Shown: in pieces, positions 1 through 7,546 of the stretch
Numbering within the stretch: the first letter of the stretch is position 1
Layout: every line of letters starts with the position of its first letter
Origin: Ramlibacter sp.
GTDB lineage: Bacteria > Pseudomonadota > Gammaproteobacteria > Burkholderiales > Burkholderiaceae_C
DNA length: 64,000 nt
NCBI GenBank assembly: GCA_030695945.1
Contig: JAUYOG010000022.1
Location: 265,489 to 329,488 of the forward strand
Reading direction: 5' to 3'
Program-made: the position numbers and the translations under genes
The notes under the pieces: model-generated
Database searches by the model: none
Told to the model about the DNA's origin: nothing
Seen by the model: only the letters and a program-made list of their open reading frames with translations

Positions 1-288
1 GATGGCCTTGCAAGCTTCCATTTCCGACTTGGTGATCGGACGGGAGGCGTTGGCGATATCGGTCTCGTTGCGGCAGAACTTCTTGAAGCCGCCGCCCGTG
101 CCGGACACGCCGACGGTAACCTTCAGGCCCTTGTTGGCCTTCTGGAATTCCTCTGCGACCGCCTCGGTCACGGGGTAGACGGTGCTGGAACCGTCGATCT
201 TGACCACTTGCGCCAGGGCCGCCAGGGGGGCGCCGGCCAGGAAGGCCAGGGCCGAGACGGCCAGCAGGGACTTGGAAGTGAATTTCAT
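1..288 (-). CDS. pstS: Phosphate ABC transporter substrate-binding protein PstS, N-terminal part
   Basis: The first 96 codons of a periplasmic phosphate-binding protein; the gene continues off the left edge. A Sec signal peptide (about residues 1-26, ending ALA) is followed by the PstS-family phosphate-loop sequence [18 protein letters not shown], then [13 protein letters not shown] and a Thr/Asp-rich stretch with ASRPI, all typical of the PstS/SphX branch. It should deliver phosphate to the PstCAB permease, whose genes would be expected to follow beyond the edge. A good Pho box lies about 60 bases upstream of the start, so expression under PhoB control in phosphate limitation is expected. 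Identity is clear; the exact subfamily cannot be judged from this fragment. Confidence 0.93.
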   Translation of the reverse strand, partial: MKFTSKSLLAVSALAFLAGAPLAALAQVVKIDGSSTVYPVTEAVAEEFQKANKGLKVTVGVSGTGGGFKKFCRNETDIANASRPITKSEMEACKAI

Positions 289-348
289 GGTGTTCCTCAG
301 GTTGGGAGTGCGCGCCGGAGCGCTTGCCCCGGACTCTATTTCACTCAG

Positions 349-366
349 ATGACGGTTTCGTGACAG
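349..366 (-). promoter_or_regulatory. Pho box upstream of pstS
   Basis: On the minus strand the sequence reads CTGTCACGAAACCGTCAT: two 7-base PhoB half sites (CTGTCAC and CCGTCAT) with the canonical 4-base spacer. It lies about 60 bases before the pstS start and just before the stop of the next gene upstream, where a PhoB activation site should be. Confidence 0.8.
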
Positions 367-367
367 C

Positions 368-679
368 TCAGGCCTTGCAGTTGGCGGCCGCCGGCTTGCC
401 GTTGTGCTGGAGTTCCAGGCCGCCGGCGCGCTGCGTCATCAGCATCCAGCCGTCGGCTTCGTACACGCCGCCGGCCTTGCGGTCCAGCTCGTAGCCGCCT
501 TCATAACGGATACGCACGCTCGAGCCGCCTTCGGCCAACCGAGCCTGCAATTGCTTGCCGCCGTCGCACTTGTAGGTGACGAACTGGCCAACCTTCATGC
601 CGGCCGGTGCCGGGGAGGTGGCTGCGCAGCCGGCAAGGACTGCCAGGCTCGCGGCCGCCGTGAGAAGAGCGTATTTCAT
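368..679 (-). CDS. Small lipoprotein, MliC/PliC-like (C-type lysozyme inhibitor type)
   Basis: A 103-residue predicted lipoprotein. The signal peptide [18 protein letters not shown] gives a lipobox with Cys18. The mature part has the short MliC pattern: VTYKCDGG, a mid-domain GGYELDR, a G-V-Y segment and a final Cys three residues from the end. MliC proteins are outer-membrane lipoproteins that block C-type lysozymes; that function is inferred here from pattern and size only. The start was set at the ATG giving the signal peptide; a longer in-frame start 26 codons upstream would run through the Pho boxes and bury the signal. Between pstS and phoX, with its own Pho-box array, it looks like a phosphate-starvation gene. 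Confidence 0.72.
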   Translation of the reverse strand: MKYALLTAAASLAVLAGCAATSPAPAGMKVGQFVTYKCDGGKQLQARLAEGGSSVRIRYEGGYELDRKAGGVYEADGWMLMTQRAGGLELQHNGKPAAANCKA

Positions 680-728
680 GGGGTTCTCCTTATGTGAAAC
701 AAGACGTGTCGCAGTGTGGCCGCCGCCC

Positions 729-768
729 ATGACGGCCACGTGACTGCTTCGCGTCATTCGTGTGACAG
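729..768 (-). promoter_or_regulatory. Tandem Pho boxes upstream of the MliC-like gene
   Basis: Read on the minus strand, four 7-base units at 11-base spacing: CTGTCAC, a poor ATGACGC, CAGTCAC and CCGTCAT. The last two form a clean 7-4-7 Pho box. The array lies 50-90 bases before the lipoprotein start and just after the phoX stop, so the lipoprotein gene probably has its own PhoB-dependent promoter rather than relying only on read-through from phoX. Confidence 0.72.
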
Positions 769-775
769 CACTCTT

Positions 776-3004
776 TCAGCTCCCGATGCGCCCGCCGTCG
801 TTCCTGGTGATCACGATCGTGGCCGAGCGCGGCCGCTTGCCCGCGCCGTAGCCCGCGTTGGACGGCCACTGGCTGGTGTACTTGGTGGGATCGGCCAGGT
901 TGGCCTGCGAGGTGTTCTCGCCCGGGTGCTGGATGTTCACGAAGATCGCCTTGCCATCCGGGGTCTCGCACAGGCCCGTGATCTCGCAGCCCGAAGGACC
1001 GACAAGGAACCGCTTGAGCGTGTCCGCGGTCGGCGCCTTGCCCACTTGCGTTTCCACGACCAGCGTGCCGCCGGCCGCCTTGTTGTAGGTCAAGGACTTT
1101 TTCGCGCCATCCCCCACCTGGCCGGGGACGGCGGCCAGCATCATGCAGTTGGTCACGTCCGTGTAGGCGCCGTCGTCGGTCTGGATCCAGCAGATGCCGG
1201 TGCTGGGGCTGAAGACCAGGCCGTCGGGGCTGGAGAAGTCCTGGTCGGCCGTCAGGGCGGAGAGGTTGACCATACCCTTGTCAGCGCCGGATTCCGCGCC
1301 GAACAGGTAGACGTCCCAGGTGAACGACGTGGCGGCGGCGGCGCCCGTGCCTTCCTTGATCCGCACCAGGTGGCCGTTGGGGTTGCCCTGCTGCGCGGTG
1401 GTGCCCTTCATGTCCGTGTAGGCACGCGGGTTGGCCGCATCGGGCGCCAGTTGCGACGACCCCGAGGGCTCGACGCGGCGGTTGCTGTTGTTGGTCAGCG
1501 TGTAGTAGATCTCGCCGTTGGCGGGATTCACGGCGCACCACTCGGGCCGGTCCATCTTGGTGGCGCCCACGGCGTCCGCGGCGAGCCGGCTGTTGATGCA
1601 GATATCGGCATGGTCCGCGAACGCATAGGCGGCGTAGCCCGAGATCGCGGCGTTCGACAACGCCAGCTCGACCCACTGGCCCGTGCCGTCGGCATTGAAC
1701 TTCGCCACGAACAGCTTGCCGCTGTCGAGGTACTTGTCGCCGATGGCGACGCGGTCGGCCGCGGGGGCGTCGGCCGGGTTCCAGGTGGCCGTGCTGACGA
1801 ACTTGTACATGTACTCGTTGCGGGCATCGTCGCCCATGTACACCGCCAGCGGCTGGCCCGACACCGGAACGCCGAATGACGCGCTCTCGTGGGCGAAGCG
1901 GCCCAGCGCAGTGCGCTTCTTGATGGCCCTGGCCTTGTCGTAGGCGTCGATCTCGACGATGTAGCCCATGCCGTTCATCTCGTTCCGGTAGTCGTCGCTG
2001 CCGTCGGCCGAGGCGCCCGTCTTGCTGATGTTCCAGCGCGCGTACTTGTCGTCGGCACCGGCGCTTTCCCAGCCGTGGCGCGACGCCCCGCCCTGGGCGC
2101 GCCCGTATCGCTTGAGCGAGGTCACGCTCTTGTCGTTGCCGCGAGCCGTGTCGTCGGTGGCGCTGCGCGTGAAGTAGTTGACCCAGTTCTCCTCGCCGGT
2201 GAGGTAGGTGCCCCACGGCGTCTTGCCGGTGCCGCAGTTGTTCAACGTACCGCGCGTCTTCGTTCCCGTCGGGGAATATCGGGTCACCAGTAGCGCGTTG
2301 CCGCGCGCGGGGCCGGAGATCTCGATGTCGGTGAGGGGCGTCACGCGGCGGTTGAAGCTCGAGTCCTTGAGGTACTCCCACTTGCCGGCGGTCTTGCGGA
2401 TTTCGACGACGGAGACGCCATGGATCGCGACTTCCTTGTCCACTTCGGAGGCCGGACGCGGCAGTGTCGTGGTCCCCCCATTCGCGTGGAGGAAGAACGA
2501 GCTGAGCTTCTCGTCCGTCGTCGCTTCATGGTTCACGGCCAGGAGGGCGCGCTCCGTGGCGCCGGCCGACGGCTTGCCGTCGGCACCGAGGCCGAAGAAC
2601 TCCATGCCGTCGTGGTGGTCGCCGGCGCGGTTCTCGAAATCGGCATCGGTCCCGTCGTTCTTGAAGGCCGGCGTCGCGGCGGCCAGCGGGTCGCCCAGCG
2701 CGTACAGCACGGTGGCGGTGTAGCCCGCCGGCACGGCGACGGTATCGGCCAGGCTCTTGGGAACGGCCGCGAACGCCAGCAGCTTTTCGGCCGGGGCGGC
2801 CACCTTGTCGTCCCCGCCGCCGCAGGCCGAGACGCCCAGCCCGCCCAGCATCGCCGTACCGAAGGTGCCGACGCCGCCACGCAGCAGGCCGCGCCGGCTC
2901 AGGCGCGCCTGCAGGATGGTGTCGAACGTGGGGTTGGGCGTCGTGTTGGAGTCTTCTTCGTGGGAACGGACCGCGTGCAGCGGGAGATCGGAAGGCTTGT
3001 TCAT
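776..3004 (-). CDS. phoX: PhoX-family alkaline phosphatase (Tat-exported lipoprotein)
   Basis: A 742-residue PhoX (DUF839) phosphatase, which releases phosphate from organic phosphoesters outside the cytoplasm using calcium and iron. The N-terminus has a twin-arginine motif (SRRGLLRG, Arg37-Arg38) followed by a lipobox-like GVSACGGG at Cys61, so it is probably exported folded through Tat and then lipidated. The body carries PhoX landmarks: AVNHEATTDE, GTYLTGEENWVNYF, GRFAHESASFG, YMGDDARNEYMYKFVS and SPDGLVFSP. Length is normal for the family. It lies upstream of the lipoprotein gene and pstS, with a Pho-box array about 60 bases before its start, which marks the group as part of the Pho regulon. 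Confidence 0.94.
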   Translation of the reverse strand: MNKPSDLPLHAVRSHEEDSNTTPNPTFDTILQARLSRRGLLRGGVGTFGTAMLGGLGVSACGGGDDKVAAPAEKLLAFAAVPKSLADTVAVPAGYTATVLYALGDPLAAATPAFKNDGTDADFENRAGDHHDGMEFFGLGADGKPSAGATERALLAVNHEATTDEKLSSFFLHANGGTTTLPRPASEVDKEVAIHGVSVVEIRKTAGKWEYLKDSSFNRRVTPLTDIEISGPARGNALLVTRYSPTGTKTRGTLNNCGTGKTPWGTYLTGEENWVNYFTRSATDDTARGNDKSVTSLKRYGRAQGGASRHGWESAGADDKYARWNISKTGASADGSDDYRNEMNGMGYIVEIDAYDKARAIKKRTALGRFAHESASFGVPVSGQPLAVYMGDDARNEYMYKFVSTATWNPADAPAADRVAIGDKYLDSGKLFVAKFNADGTGQWVELALSNAAISGYAAYAFADHADICINSRLAADAVGATKMDRPEWCAVNPANGEIYYTLTNNSNRRVEPSGSSQLAPDAANPRAYTDMKGTTAQQGNPNGHLVRIKEGTGAAAATSFTWDVYLFGAESGADKGMVNLSALTADQDFSSPDGLVFSPSTGICWIQTDDGAYTDVTNCMMLAAVPGQVGDGAKKSLTYNKAAGGTLVVETQVGKAPTADTLKRFLVGPSGCEITGLCETPDGKAIFVNIQHPGENTSQANLADPTKYTSQWPSNAGYGAGKRPRSATIVITRNDGGRIGS

Positions 3005-3065
3005 GGGTTTCCTGGTTTCTTTGAATGGTCGCGATGAGTCGCGCCCTGCAATCTAGGAAACCGCC

Positions 3066-3104
3066 GTGACGCGGCCGTGACGCATCGGTGAAGGCCTGTG
3101 ACAG
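3066..3104 (-). promoter_or_regulatory. Pho-box array upstream of phoX
   Basis: On the minus strand TCAC cores recur at 10-11 base spacing in four units: CTGTCAC, CCTTCAC, GCGTCAC and GCGTCAC. The first unit is the best match and the last two have exact 7-4-7 spacing. It ends 8 bases from the divergent arsR -35 element, so PhoB binding here could also affect the arsR promoter. Confidence 0.7.
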
Positions 3105-3111
3105 TCGAGGC

Positions 3112-3148
3112 TTGTCTCTACTTGATATTTCAACTATCATTGAAATAT
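3112..3148 (+). promoter_or_regulatory. arsR promoter with overlapping operator palindrome
   Basis: A -35 TTGTCT (3112-3117) and a -10 TATCAT (3135-3140) are separated by 17 bases. A perfect inverted repeat, ATATTTCAA, 6 bases, TTGAAATAT (3125-3148), covers the -10 and the expected start of transcription. ArsR-family repressors bind such AT-rich palindromes over their own promoters and release when As(III) binds. The start of transcription predicted from the -10 falls on the A of the arsR ATG. Confidence 0.78.
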
Positions 3149-3494
3149 GGAAATGGTTGAAACCCCAGTCGATGAGTCCGACGCGATCAAGGCACTCGCC
3201 GCATTGGCCCAGGTGCAGCGCCTGCGCGCATTCCGATCGCTGATCGCAGCCGGGCCGGTCGGACTGACCCCGGGCGCCATGGCCGAGCAGCTGGGCATTG
3301 CGCCCAGCGGCCTGTCCTTCCACCTGAAAGAGCTCGCCCATGCCGGTCTCGTGAGCGCGCAGCCGCGCGGACGCAACCTGATCTACCGCGCCAACTTCGA
3401 GCGCATGAACGGGCTCCTGGCATACCTCACCGAACATTGCTGCCAGGGCGAGGCCTGCGAAGTCACGCCGCCCACCGGCTGCTCCAACTGCTGA
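3147..3494 (+). CDS. arsR: ArsR-family metalloregulatory repressor
   Basis: A 115-residue winged-helix repressor of the ArsR/SmtB type. It has the family core LAALAQVQRLRAFRSLI, a recognition-helix region PSGLSFHLKELAHAGLV and the wing GRNLIYRANF. The usual CVC pair in the DNA-binding helix is absent. Instead cysteines cluster at the C-terminus (CCQGEAC and GCSNC), as in ArsR types that bind As(III) with C-terminal thiols. The chosen ATG is the last base group of the operator palindrome; there is no ribosome-binding site, which fits leaderless translation. A second in-frame ATG lies two codons later. It heads the arsR-X-arsC-acr3 operon. Confidence 0.9.
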   Translation: MEMVETPVDESDAIKALAALAQVQRLRAFRSLIAAGPVGLTPGAMAEQLGIAPSGLSFHLKELAHAGLVSAQPRGRNLIYRANFERMNGLLAYLTEHCCQGEACEVTPPTGCSNC

Positions 3495-3504
3495 ACGGAC
3501 CACG

Positions 3505-4836
3505 ATGCACGCTGCCGATACCCTGAACCTGGGCTGCCTGTGCAGCACGCTGCAACCGGCGCTACTGCGCAAGCAGCTCGATTCGAACCCGGCCCTGCAG
3601 GGCCTCGCCGAAGACCTCGTAGCCACCCGCCCGCACCTGTTCTCGGCCACGCCGGTGTTCATCTCGGCGCGCGACCATGCGCTGCTGGAAGCCAGCGTGG
3701 CCGCGCTGCACCGCGTGAGCGCCCTCCCCGGCTATCGCGACGCCGCACTGCAACGCTCGCCCGAAATTGCCCGGCTCGATTTCGGGCCGCAGGGCGCATT
3801 CATGGGCTACGACTTCCACCTGGACGCCACCGGCCCGCGCCTCATCGAGATCAACACCAATGCGGGCGGCGCGATGCTCCATGCCGCTGCCGTGCGGGCC
3901 CATCGCGCCTGCTGCACGCCCCTCGACCGCATGTTCGGCGCGCCGGCCGACCTGGACCGGATCGACGACACCTGGGTCGAAATGTTCCGCACCGAGTGGC
4001 GCGCACAACGCGGCGATGCGCCGCTGCGGTCCGTCGCCATCGTCGACGACGCGCCCGGCCAGCAGTACCTCGCGCCCGAGTTCGAGATCGCGCGCCACAT
4101 CTTCATCGCACACGGTATCGAGGCAGTGGTCGCGGACCCGGCGGAGCTCGAGTGGCACGACGGCGGGCTCTGGCACGCGGGGCTGCCCGCAGGCCAGCCC
4201 GTGGACCTGGTCTACAACCGGCTGACGGACTTCGATTTGTCGGAGCCCCGCCATGCAAGCTTGCGTGACGCCTACGTGGCCGGTGCCACCGTGTTGACGC
4301 CCAATCCCCGCGCGCACGCGCTGCACGCGGACAAGCGCAACCTCGTCGTCCTGAGCGACGACGCCCTCCTCGCCTCGTGGGGAGTCACAGCCCAGGACCG
4401 CGCGCTGCTGCAAGCCGTCGTGCCGCAGACCGTGCCCGTCACTGCCGCGAGCGCGCAAGACCTGTGGACGCGGCGCCGCCAGCTGTTCTTCAAGCCGGCC
4501 ACGGGCTACGGGTCCAAGGCCGCCTTCCGCGGAGACAAGCTCACGAAGCGGGTGTGGGACGAGATCGTGGCCGGAACATTCGTCGCGCAGGCGCTGGTGC
4601 CGCCCAGCGAGCGGCTGGTCGACGTCGCCGGCGAGGCGACGCGCCTGAAGCTCGACATCCGGGCGTATTCGTACGCGGGCCACATCCAGTTGCTGGCGGC
4701 ACGCACCTATGCAGGGCAGACCACCAACTTCCGCACGGCCGGCGGCGGGTTCTCGCCGGTGGTCGTGTTGCCCCTGCTCGCTGAAACCGACCGGAAGGCC
4801 GGCCTTGAAACGACCGTGAACACATGCGAATGTTGA
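3505..4836 (+). CDS. Circularly permuted ATP-grasp-like protein in ars operon, function unknown
   Basis: A 443-residue protein I cannot name. It has ATP-grasp features in permuted order. An N-terminal part carries RLDFGPQG and GYDFHLD, then PRLIEINTNAGG (residues 111-122), which resembles the metal-binding E-x-N end of ATP-grasp enzymes. The nucleotide-binding type segment QLFFKPATGYGSKAAF (residues 326-341) and KLDIRAYSY (382-390) come later. A central segment has DLVYNRLTDFDL. CxC pairs lie at both ends (CLC at 11-13 and CEC at 441-443). It starts 10 bases after arsR and its stop overlaps the arsC start, so it is translated with the arsenic genes. An ATP-dependent ligase role is inference; the substrate is not evident. 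Confidence 0.6.
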   Translation: MHAADTLNLGCLCSTLQPALLRKQLDSNPALQGLAEDLVATRPHLFSATPVFISARDHALLEASVAALHRVSALPGYRDAALQRSPEIARLDFGPQGAFMGYDFHLDATGPRLIEINTNAGGAMLHAAAVRAHRACCTPLDRMFGAPADLDRIDDTWVEMFRTEWRAQRGDAPLRSVAIVDDAPGQQYLAPEFEIARHIFIAHGIEAVVADPAELEWHDGGLWHAGLPAGQPVDLVYNRLTDFDLSEPRHASLRDAYVAGATVLTPNPRAHALHADKRNLVVLSDDALLASWGVTAQDRALLQAVVPQTVPVTAASAQDLWTRRRQLFFKPATGYGSKAAFRGDKLTKRVWDEIVAGTFVAQALVPPSERLVDVAGEATRLKLDIRAYSYAGHIQLLAARTYAGQTTNFRTAGGGFSPVVVLPLLAETDRKAGLETTVNTCEC

Positions 4837-5327
4837 ACGTCCTCTTCCTCTGCACGCACAACTCCGCGCGCAGCATCCTGGCGGAAGCCACCCTGAACCA
4901 CATCGGCGCCGGCCGCTTCAAGGCTTATTCCGCCGGCAGCAGTCCCCGAGACAACCAACAGCCCAACCCGTTGGGCCTGCAGGCGCTGCGCGAGGCCGGC
5001 ATCCCCACCGACGGCCTGCGCAGCAAGAGCTGGGACGAGTTCGCAACGCCCGATGCACCGCGCATGGACCTCGTGATCACCGTCTGCGATAACTCTGCCC
5101 GCGAGCAGTGCCCTTACTGGCCCGGCCATCCTGCCACCGCGCACTGGGGCTACGCCGATCCGTCCGCCGTGCAGGGCACGGATGAGGACCGGCTGCAGGC
5201 TTTCCGCCGCACGCTGGCCGGCATCCGGCACCGGCTGGACCTGCTGCTCGCACTGCCCGCCGATGGAGTGGAAAAGCTCGCCTTGCAGGCGCACGCCCGG
5301 GCGCTTTGCGGGGAGCAGCCGTCATGA
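4824..5327 (+). CDS. arsC: Arsenate reductase, low-molecular-weight phosphatase type
   Basis: A 167-residue arsenate reductase of the LMW protein-tyrosine-phosphatase fold, converting As(V) to As(III) for export. The catalytic loop CTHNSARS (Cys10 to Arg16, CX5R) is at the N-terminus, and VCDNSAREQCPYW supplies the redox cysteines Cys88 and Cys96 that relay the disulfide to thioredoxin or another thiol donor. The gene begins inside the end of the ATP-grasp-like gene (13-base overlap) and overlaps the ACR3 gene by 4 bases, a tightly coupled operon. An ATG two codons in (MLNVL) is an alternative start. The C-terminus is longer than in the shortest ArsC proteins. Confidence 0.93.
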   Translation: MRMLNVLFLCTHNSARSILAEATLNHIGAGRFKAYSAGSSPRDNQQPNPLGLQALREAGIPTDGLRSKSWDEFATPDAPRMDLVITVCDNSAREQCPYWPGHPATAHWGYADPSAVQGTDEDRLQAFRRTLAGIRHRLDLLLALPADGVEKLALQAHARALCGEQPS

Positions 5328-6403
5328 GCACATCGACACATGCAGCGCCGGCGCCAGACACGCCCCTGCCCATGAACCTGTTCGAGCGCTACCTCACGGT
5401 CTGGGTGTTCCTGTGCATCGTCGCGGGTGTGCTCGCCGGCCAGGCCTTCCCCCGCGCATTCGAGTCCGTGAGCCGCATGGAAATCGCACGGGTCAACCTG
5501 CCGGTCGGCCTGCTGATCTGGGTGATGATCATCCCGATGCTGCTGAAGGTGGACTTCGGCGCGCTGCACCAGGTCAGGAGCCACTGGCGCGGCATCGGCG
5601 TCACGCTGTTCGTCAACTGGGCCGTCAAGCCGTTTTCCATGGCGCTGCTCGGGTGGGTCTTCATCCGCCACGTGTTCGCGCCCTACCTCCCACCGGAACA
5701 ACTCGACAGCTACGTCGCGGGCCTCATCCTGCTGGCCGCGGCGCCCTGCACGGCGATGGTGTTCGTGTGGAGCCGCCTCACGAACGGCCACCCGCTCTTC
5801 ACGCTGTCGCAGGTGGCGCTGAACGACACCATCATGGTGTTCGCGTTCGCCCCGCTGGTGGCCCTGCTGCTCGGGCTGTCGGCGATCGTCGTGCCATGGG
5901 ACACCCTGATCACATCGGTGGTGCTGTACATCGTGATCCCGGTGGTGCTGGCGCAGCTGTGGCGGAAGATCCTGCTGGCACGCGGCCAGGCAGCCCTCGA
6001 CGCCACGCTCGCGGCCATCGGCCCGTGGTCGATTGCCGCGTTGCTGGCCACGCTGGTGCTGCTGTTCGCGTTCCAGGGCGAGGCCATCCTGGAGCAGCCG
6101 CTGGTCATCGCGATGCTGGCCGTGCCCATCCTGATCCAGGTGTTCTTCAACTCCGGCCTGGCGTACTGGCTCAACCGGCGGTTGGGGGAAACCCACAGCG
6201 TCGCCTGTCCGTCCGCGCTCATCGGCGCCAGCAACTTCTTCGAACTGGCAGTGGCCGCCGCCATCAGCCTGTTCGGACTCGAATCGGGCGCCGCGCTGGC
6301 AACGGTGGTGGGGGTGCTGATCGAAGTCCCGGTGATGCTGCTCGTGGTGCGGATGGTCAACGGCAGCAAGGGCTGGTACGAGCGCGGGCTGCCATCGGAC
6401 TAG
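5324..6403 (+). CDS. acr3: ACR3-family arsenite efflux transporter
   Basis: A 359-residue, roughly ten-helix inner-membrane permease of the ACR3 family that exports As(III). Recognisable segments are the first helices (LTVWVFLCIVAGVLAG, LPVGLLIWVMIIPMLLKVDF), AAAPCTAMVFVWS with the conserved Cys, and LIGASNFFELAVAAAI near the end. The ATG chosen overlaps the arsC stop as ATGA; a longer in-frame start 6 codons earlier is less likely. It is the last gene of the ars operon, and its stop overlaps by 4 bases the stop of the convergent gene. Confidence 0.94.
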   Translation: MSTSTHAAPAPDTPLPMNLFERYLTVWVFLCIVAGVLAGQAFPRAFESVSRMEIARVNLPVGLLIWVMIIPMLLKVDFGALHQVRSHWRGIGVTLFVNWAVKPFSMALLGWVFIRHVFAPYLPPEQLDSYVAGLILLAAAPCTAMVFVWSRLTNGHPLFTLSQVALNDTIMVFAFAPLVALLLGLSAIVVPWDTLITSVVLYIVIPVVLAQLWRKILLARGQAALDATLAAIGPWSIAALLATLVLLFAFQGEAILEQPLVIAMLAVPILIQVFFNSGLAYWLNRRLGETHSVACPSALIGASNFFELAVAAAISLFGLESGAALATVVGVLIEVPVMLLVVRMVNGSKGWYERGLPSD

Positions 6404-6921
6404 AAGCGCATGCCCGCGGAAAAGCGCAGCCTGTCCTGCGGCACCGGGGCTAGCCCCGCATCGTAGGACAACCGCACGAAATAGCGCGGCCAGTCGTAAC
6501 CGACGGACAGGCCCAGGCGTTCCGCGCCGCGGCCGCCCGTCACTTGCAGCGACAGCGATTGCCCGTCGCCCCAGCGATACCCGCCTCCGATCCGCAGCGC
6601 TTGACTGGCAACTTCCCCGGGCAGGCCATGGGCTTGCTGCAGGCTGCGACCCACCGACACCTGCGCAAACCAGTTTCGCCCCGCCGCCAGCGACAGGCCG
6701 GCACCCGAAAAACCTCCGGCTGCATGCAGGGTCGCGCCGATGCGCACGCTGCCAAGACCGAGGGCCGGCATCCCATCCAAGCCCGGGTCGGCCGGGGACC
6801 GGGCCGCGCGCGCGATGTCGTAGTCAGCGGAGAACGCCTGAGCCCCCGCGGCCTGCGGCCACGCCAGGGCCGCTGCGACCACCAGCGGCAGCAAGGCAGG
6901 GATCGCAGATGCGGCACGCAT
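6400..6921 (-). CDS. Small exported protein, possibly outer-membrane beta-strand protein
   Basis: A 173-residue protein that I do not recognise. It starts with a clear Sec signal peptide (about residues 1-28, Leu/Ala rich, ending AGAQA). The mature part is rich in alternating small and aromatic residues (RNWFAQVSVG, ALRIGGGYRWG, LGLSVGYDWPRYFVRLSY) and ends in RLRFSAGMRF. A terminal Phe after such strands is typical of beta-barrel outer-membrane proteins. The start was placed at the ATG giving the signal peptide; 20 codons upstream are also open. It stands alone, convergent with the arsenic operon. Confidence 0.6.
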   Translation of the reverse strand: MRAASAIPALLPLVVAAALAWPQAAGAQAFSADYDIARAARSPADPGLDGMPALGLGSVRIGATLHAAGGFSGAGLSLAAGRNWFAQVSVGRSLQQAHGLPGEVASQALRIGGGYRWGDGQSLSLQVTGGRGAERLGLSVGYDWPRYFVRLSYDAGLAPVPQDRLRFSAGMRF

Positions 6922-7003
6922 GAGTTCAATGTAGCCCTTGCCGCGCATACCGCCCAGCTTTGGGCCGATGAGGTGTCGCATCGGTGCGACGAGCGGCGCC
7001 CGG

Positions 7004-7546
7004 CTACACCGGCGCCAGGGGCGTATGAGAAAGTTGTACTGATTCGATGAGGATAGTGTCGCCCGCCCGGACCTCTCCCGTGGCCACGACGATCGCCATC
7101 ACGCCCGCCTTGCGGACCAGCCCACCCTGCGGATCGCGGGCCAGCACGGCAGCCATGAGGCCCGGCTGAAAGCGGTCGATCTGGGAGCATGGGTTGCGCA
7201 ACCCTGTTACCTCGACGATCGCGGCCCCGATTCGAAACCGCGTCCCCGTGGACAACGCGAGCAGGTCGATGCCCCGCGTCGTGATGTTCTCGCCCAGGTC
7301 GCCCGGCCAGACGGCAAAGCCCGCCGCGATGAGCTCATCGAACAGTTCGGCCTGTAGCAGGTGCACCTGGCGCAGGTTGGGCTGGGCCGGGTCGCGTGCG
7401 ACGCGCGAGCGGTGCTTCACCGTACGACCCGAATGGGCGTCGGCTTCGACGCCGAGCCCCTCTACCAGCATGATCGCGTCCTCCGCGAACTTGCTGAAGC
7501 TGTGGCTGGCGCTGCGATGGACCGCGACGACCGTGGGCTGCCCCAC
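7004..7546 (-). CDS. MOSC domain-containing protein
   Basis: A 180-residue single-domain MOSC protein. MOSC domains bind sulfur or the molybdenum cofactor; stand-alone members are often linked to detoxification of N-hydroxylated compounds or sulfur transfer, but the role here is not known. Family signs are GLGVEADAHSG, NLRQVHLLQAELF, WPGDLGENITTRGI and the conserved Cys in GLRNPCSQIDRF. The start is GTG, overlapping the glmM stop by one base, so it is translated as the last gene of the glmM group. Confidence 0.87.
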   Translation of the reverse strand: MGQPTVVAVHRSASHSFSKFAEDAIMLVEGLGVEADAHSGRTVKHRSRVARDPAQPNLRQVHLLQAELFDELIAAGFAVWPGDLGENITTRGIDLLALSTGTRFRIGAAIVEVTGLRNPCSQIDRFQPGLMAAVLARDPQGGLVRKAGVMAIVVATGEVRAGDTILIESVQLSHTPLAPV

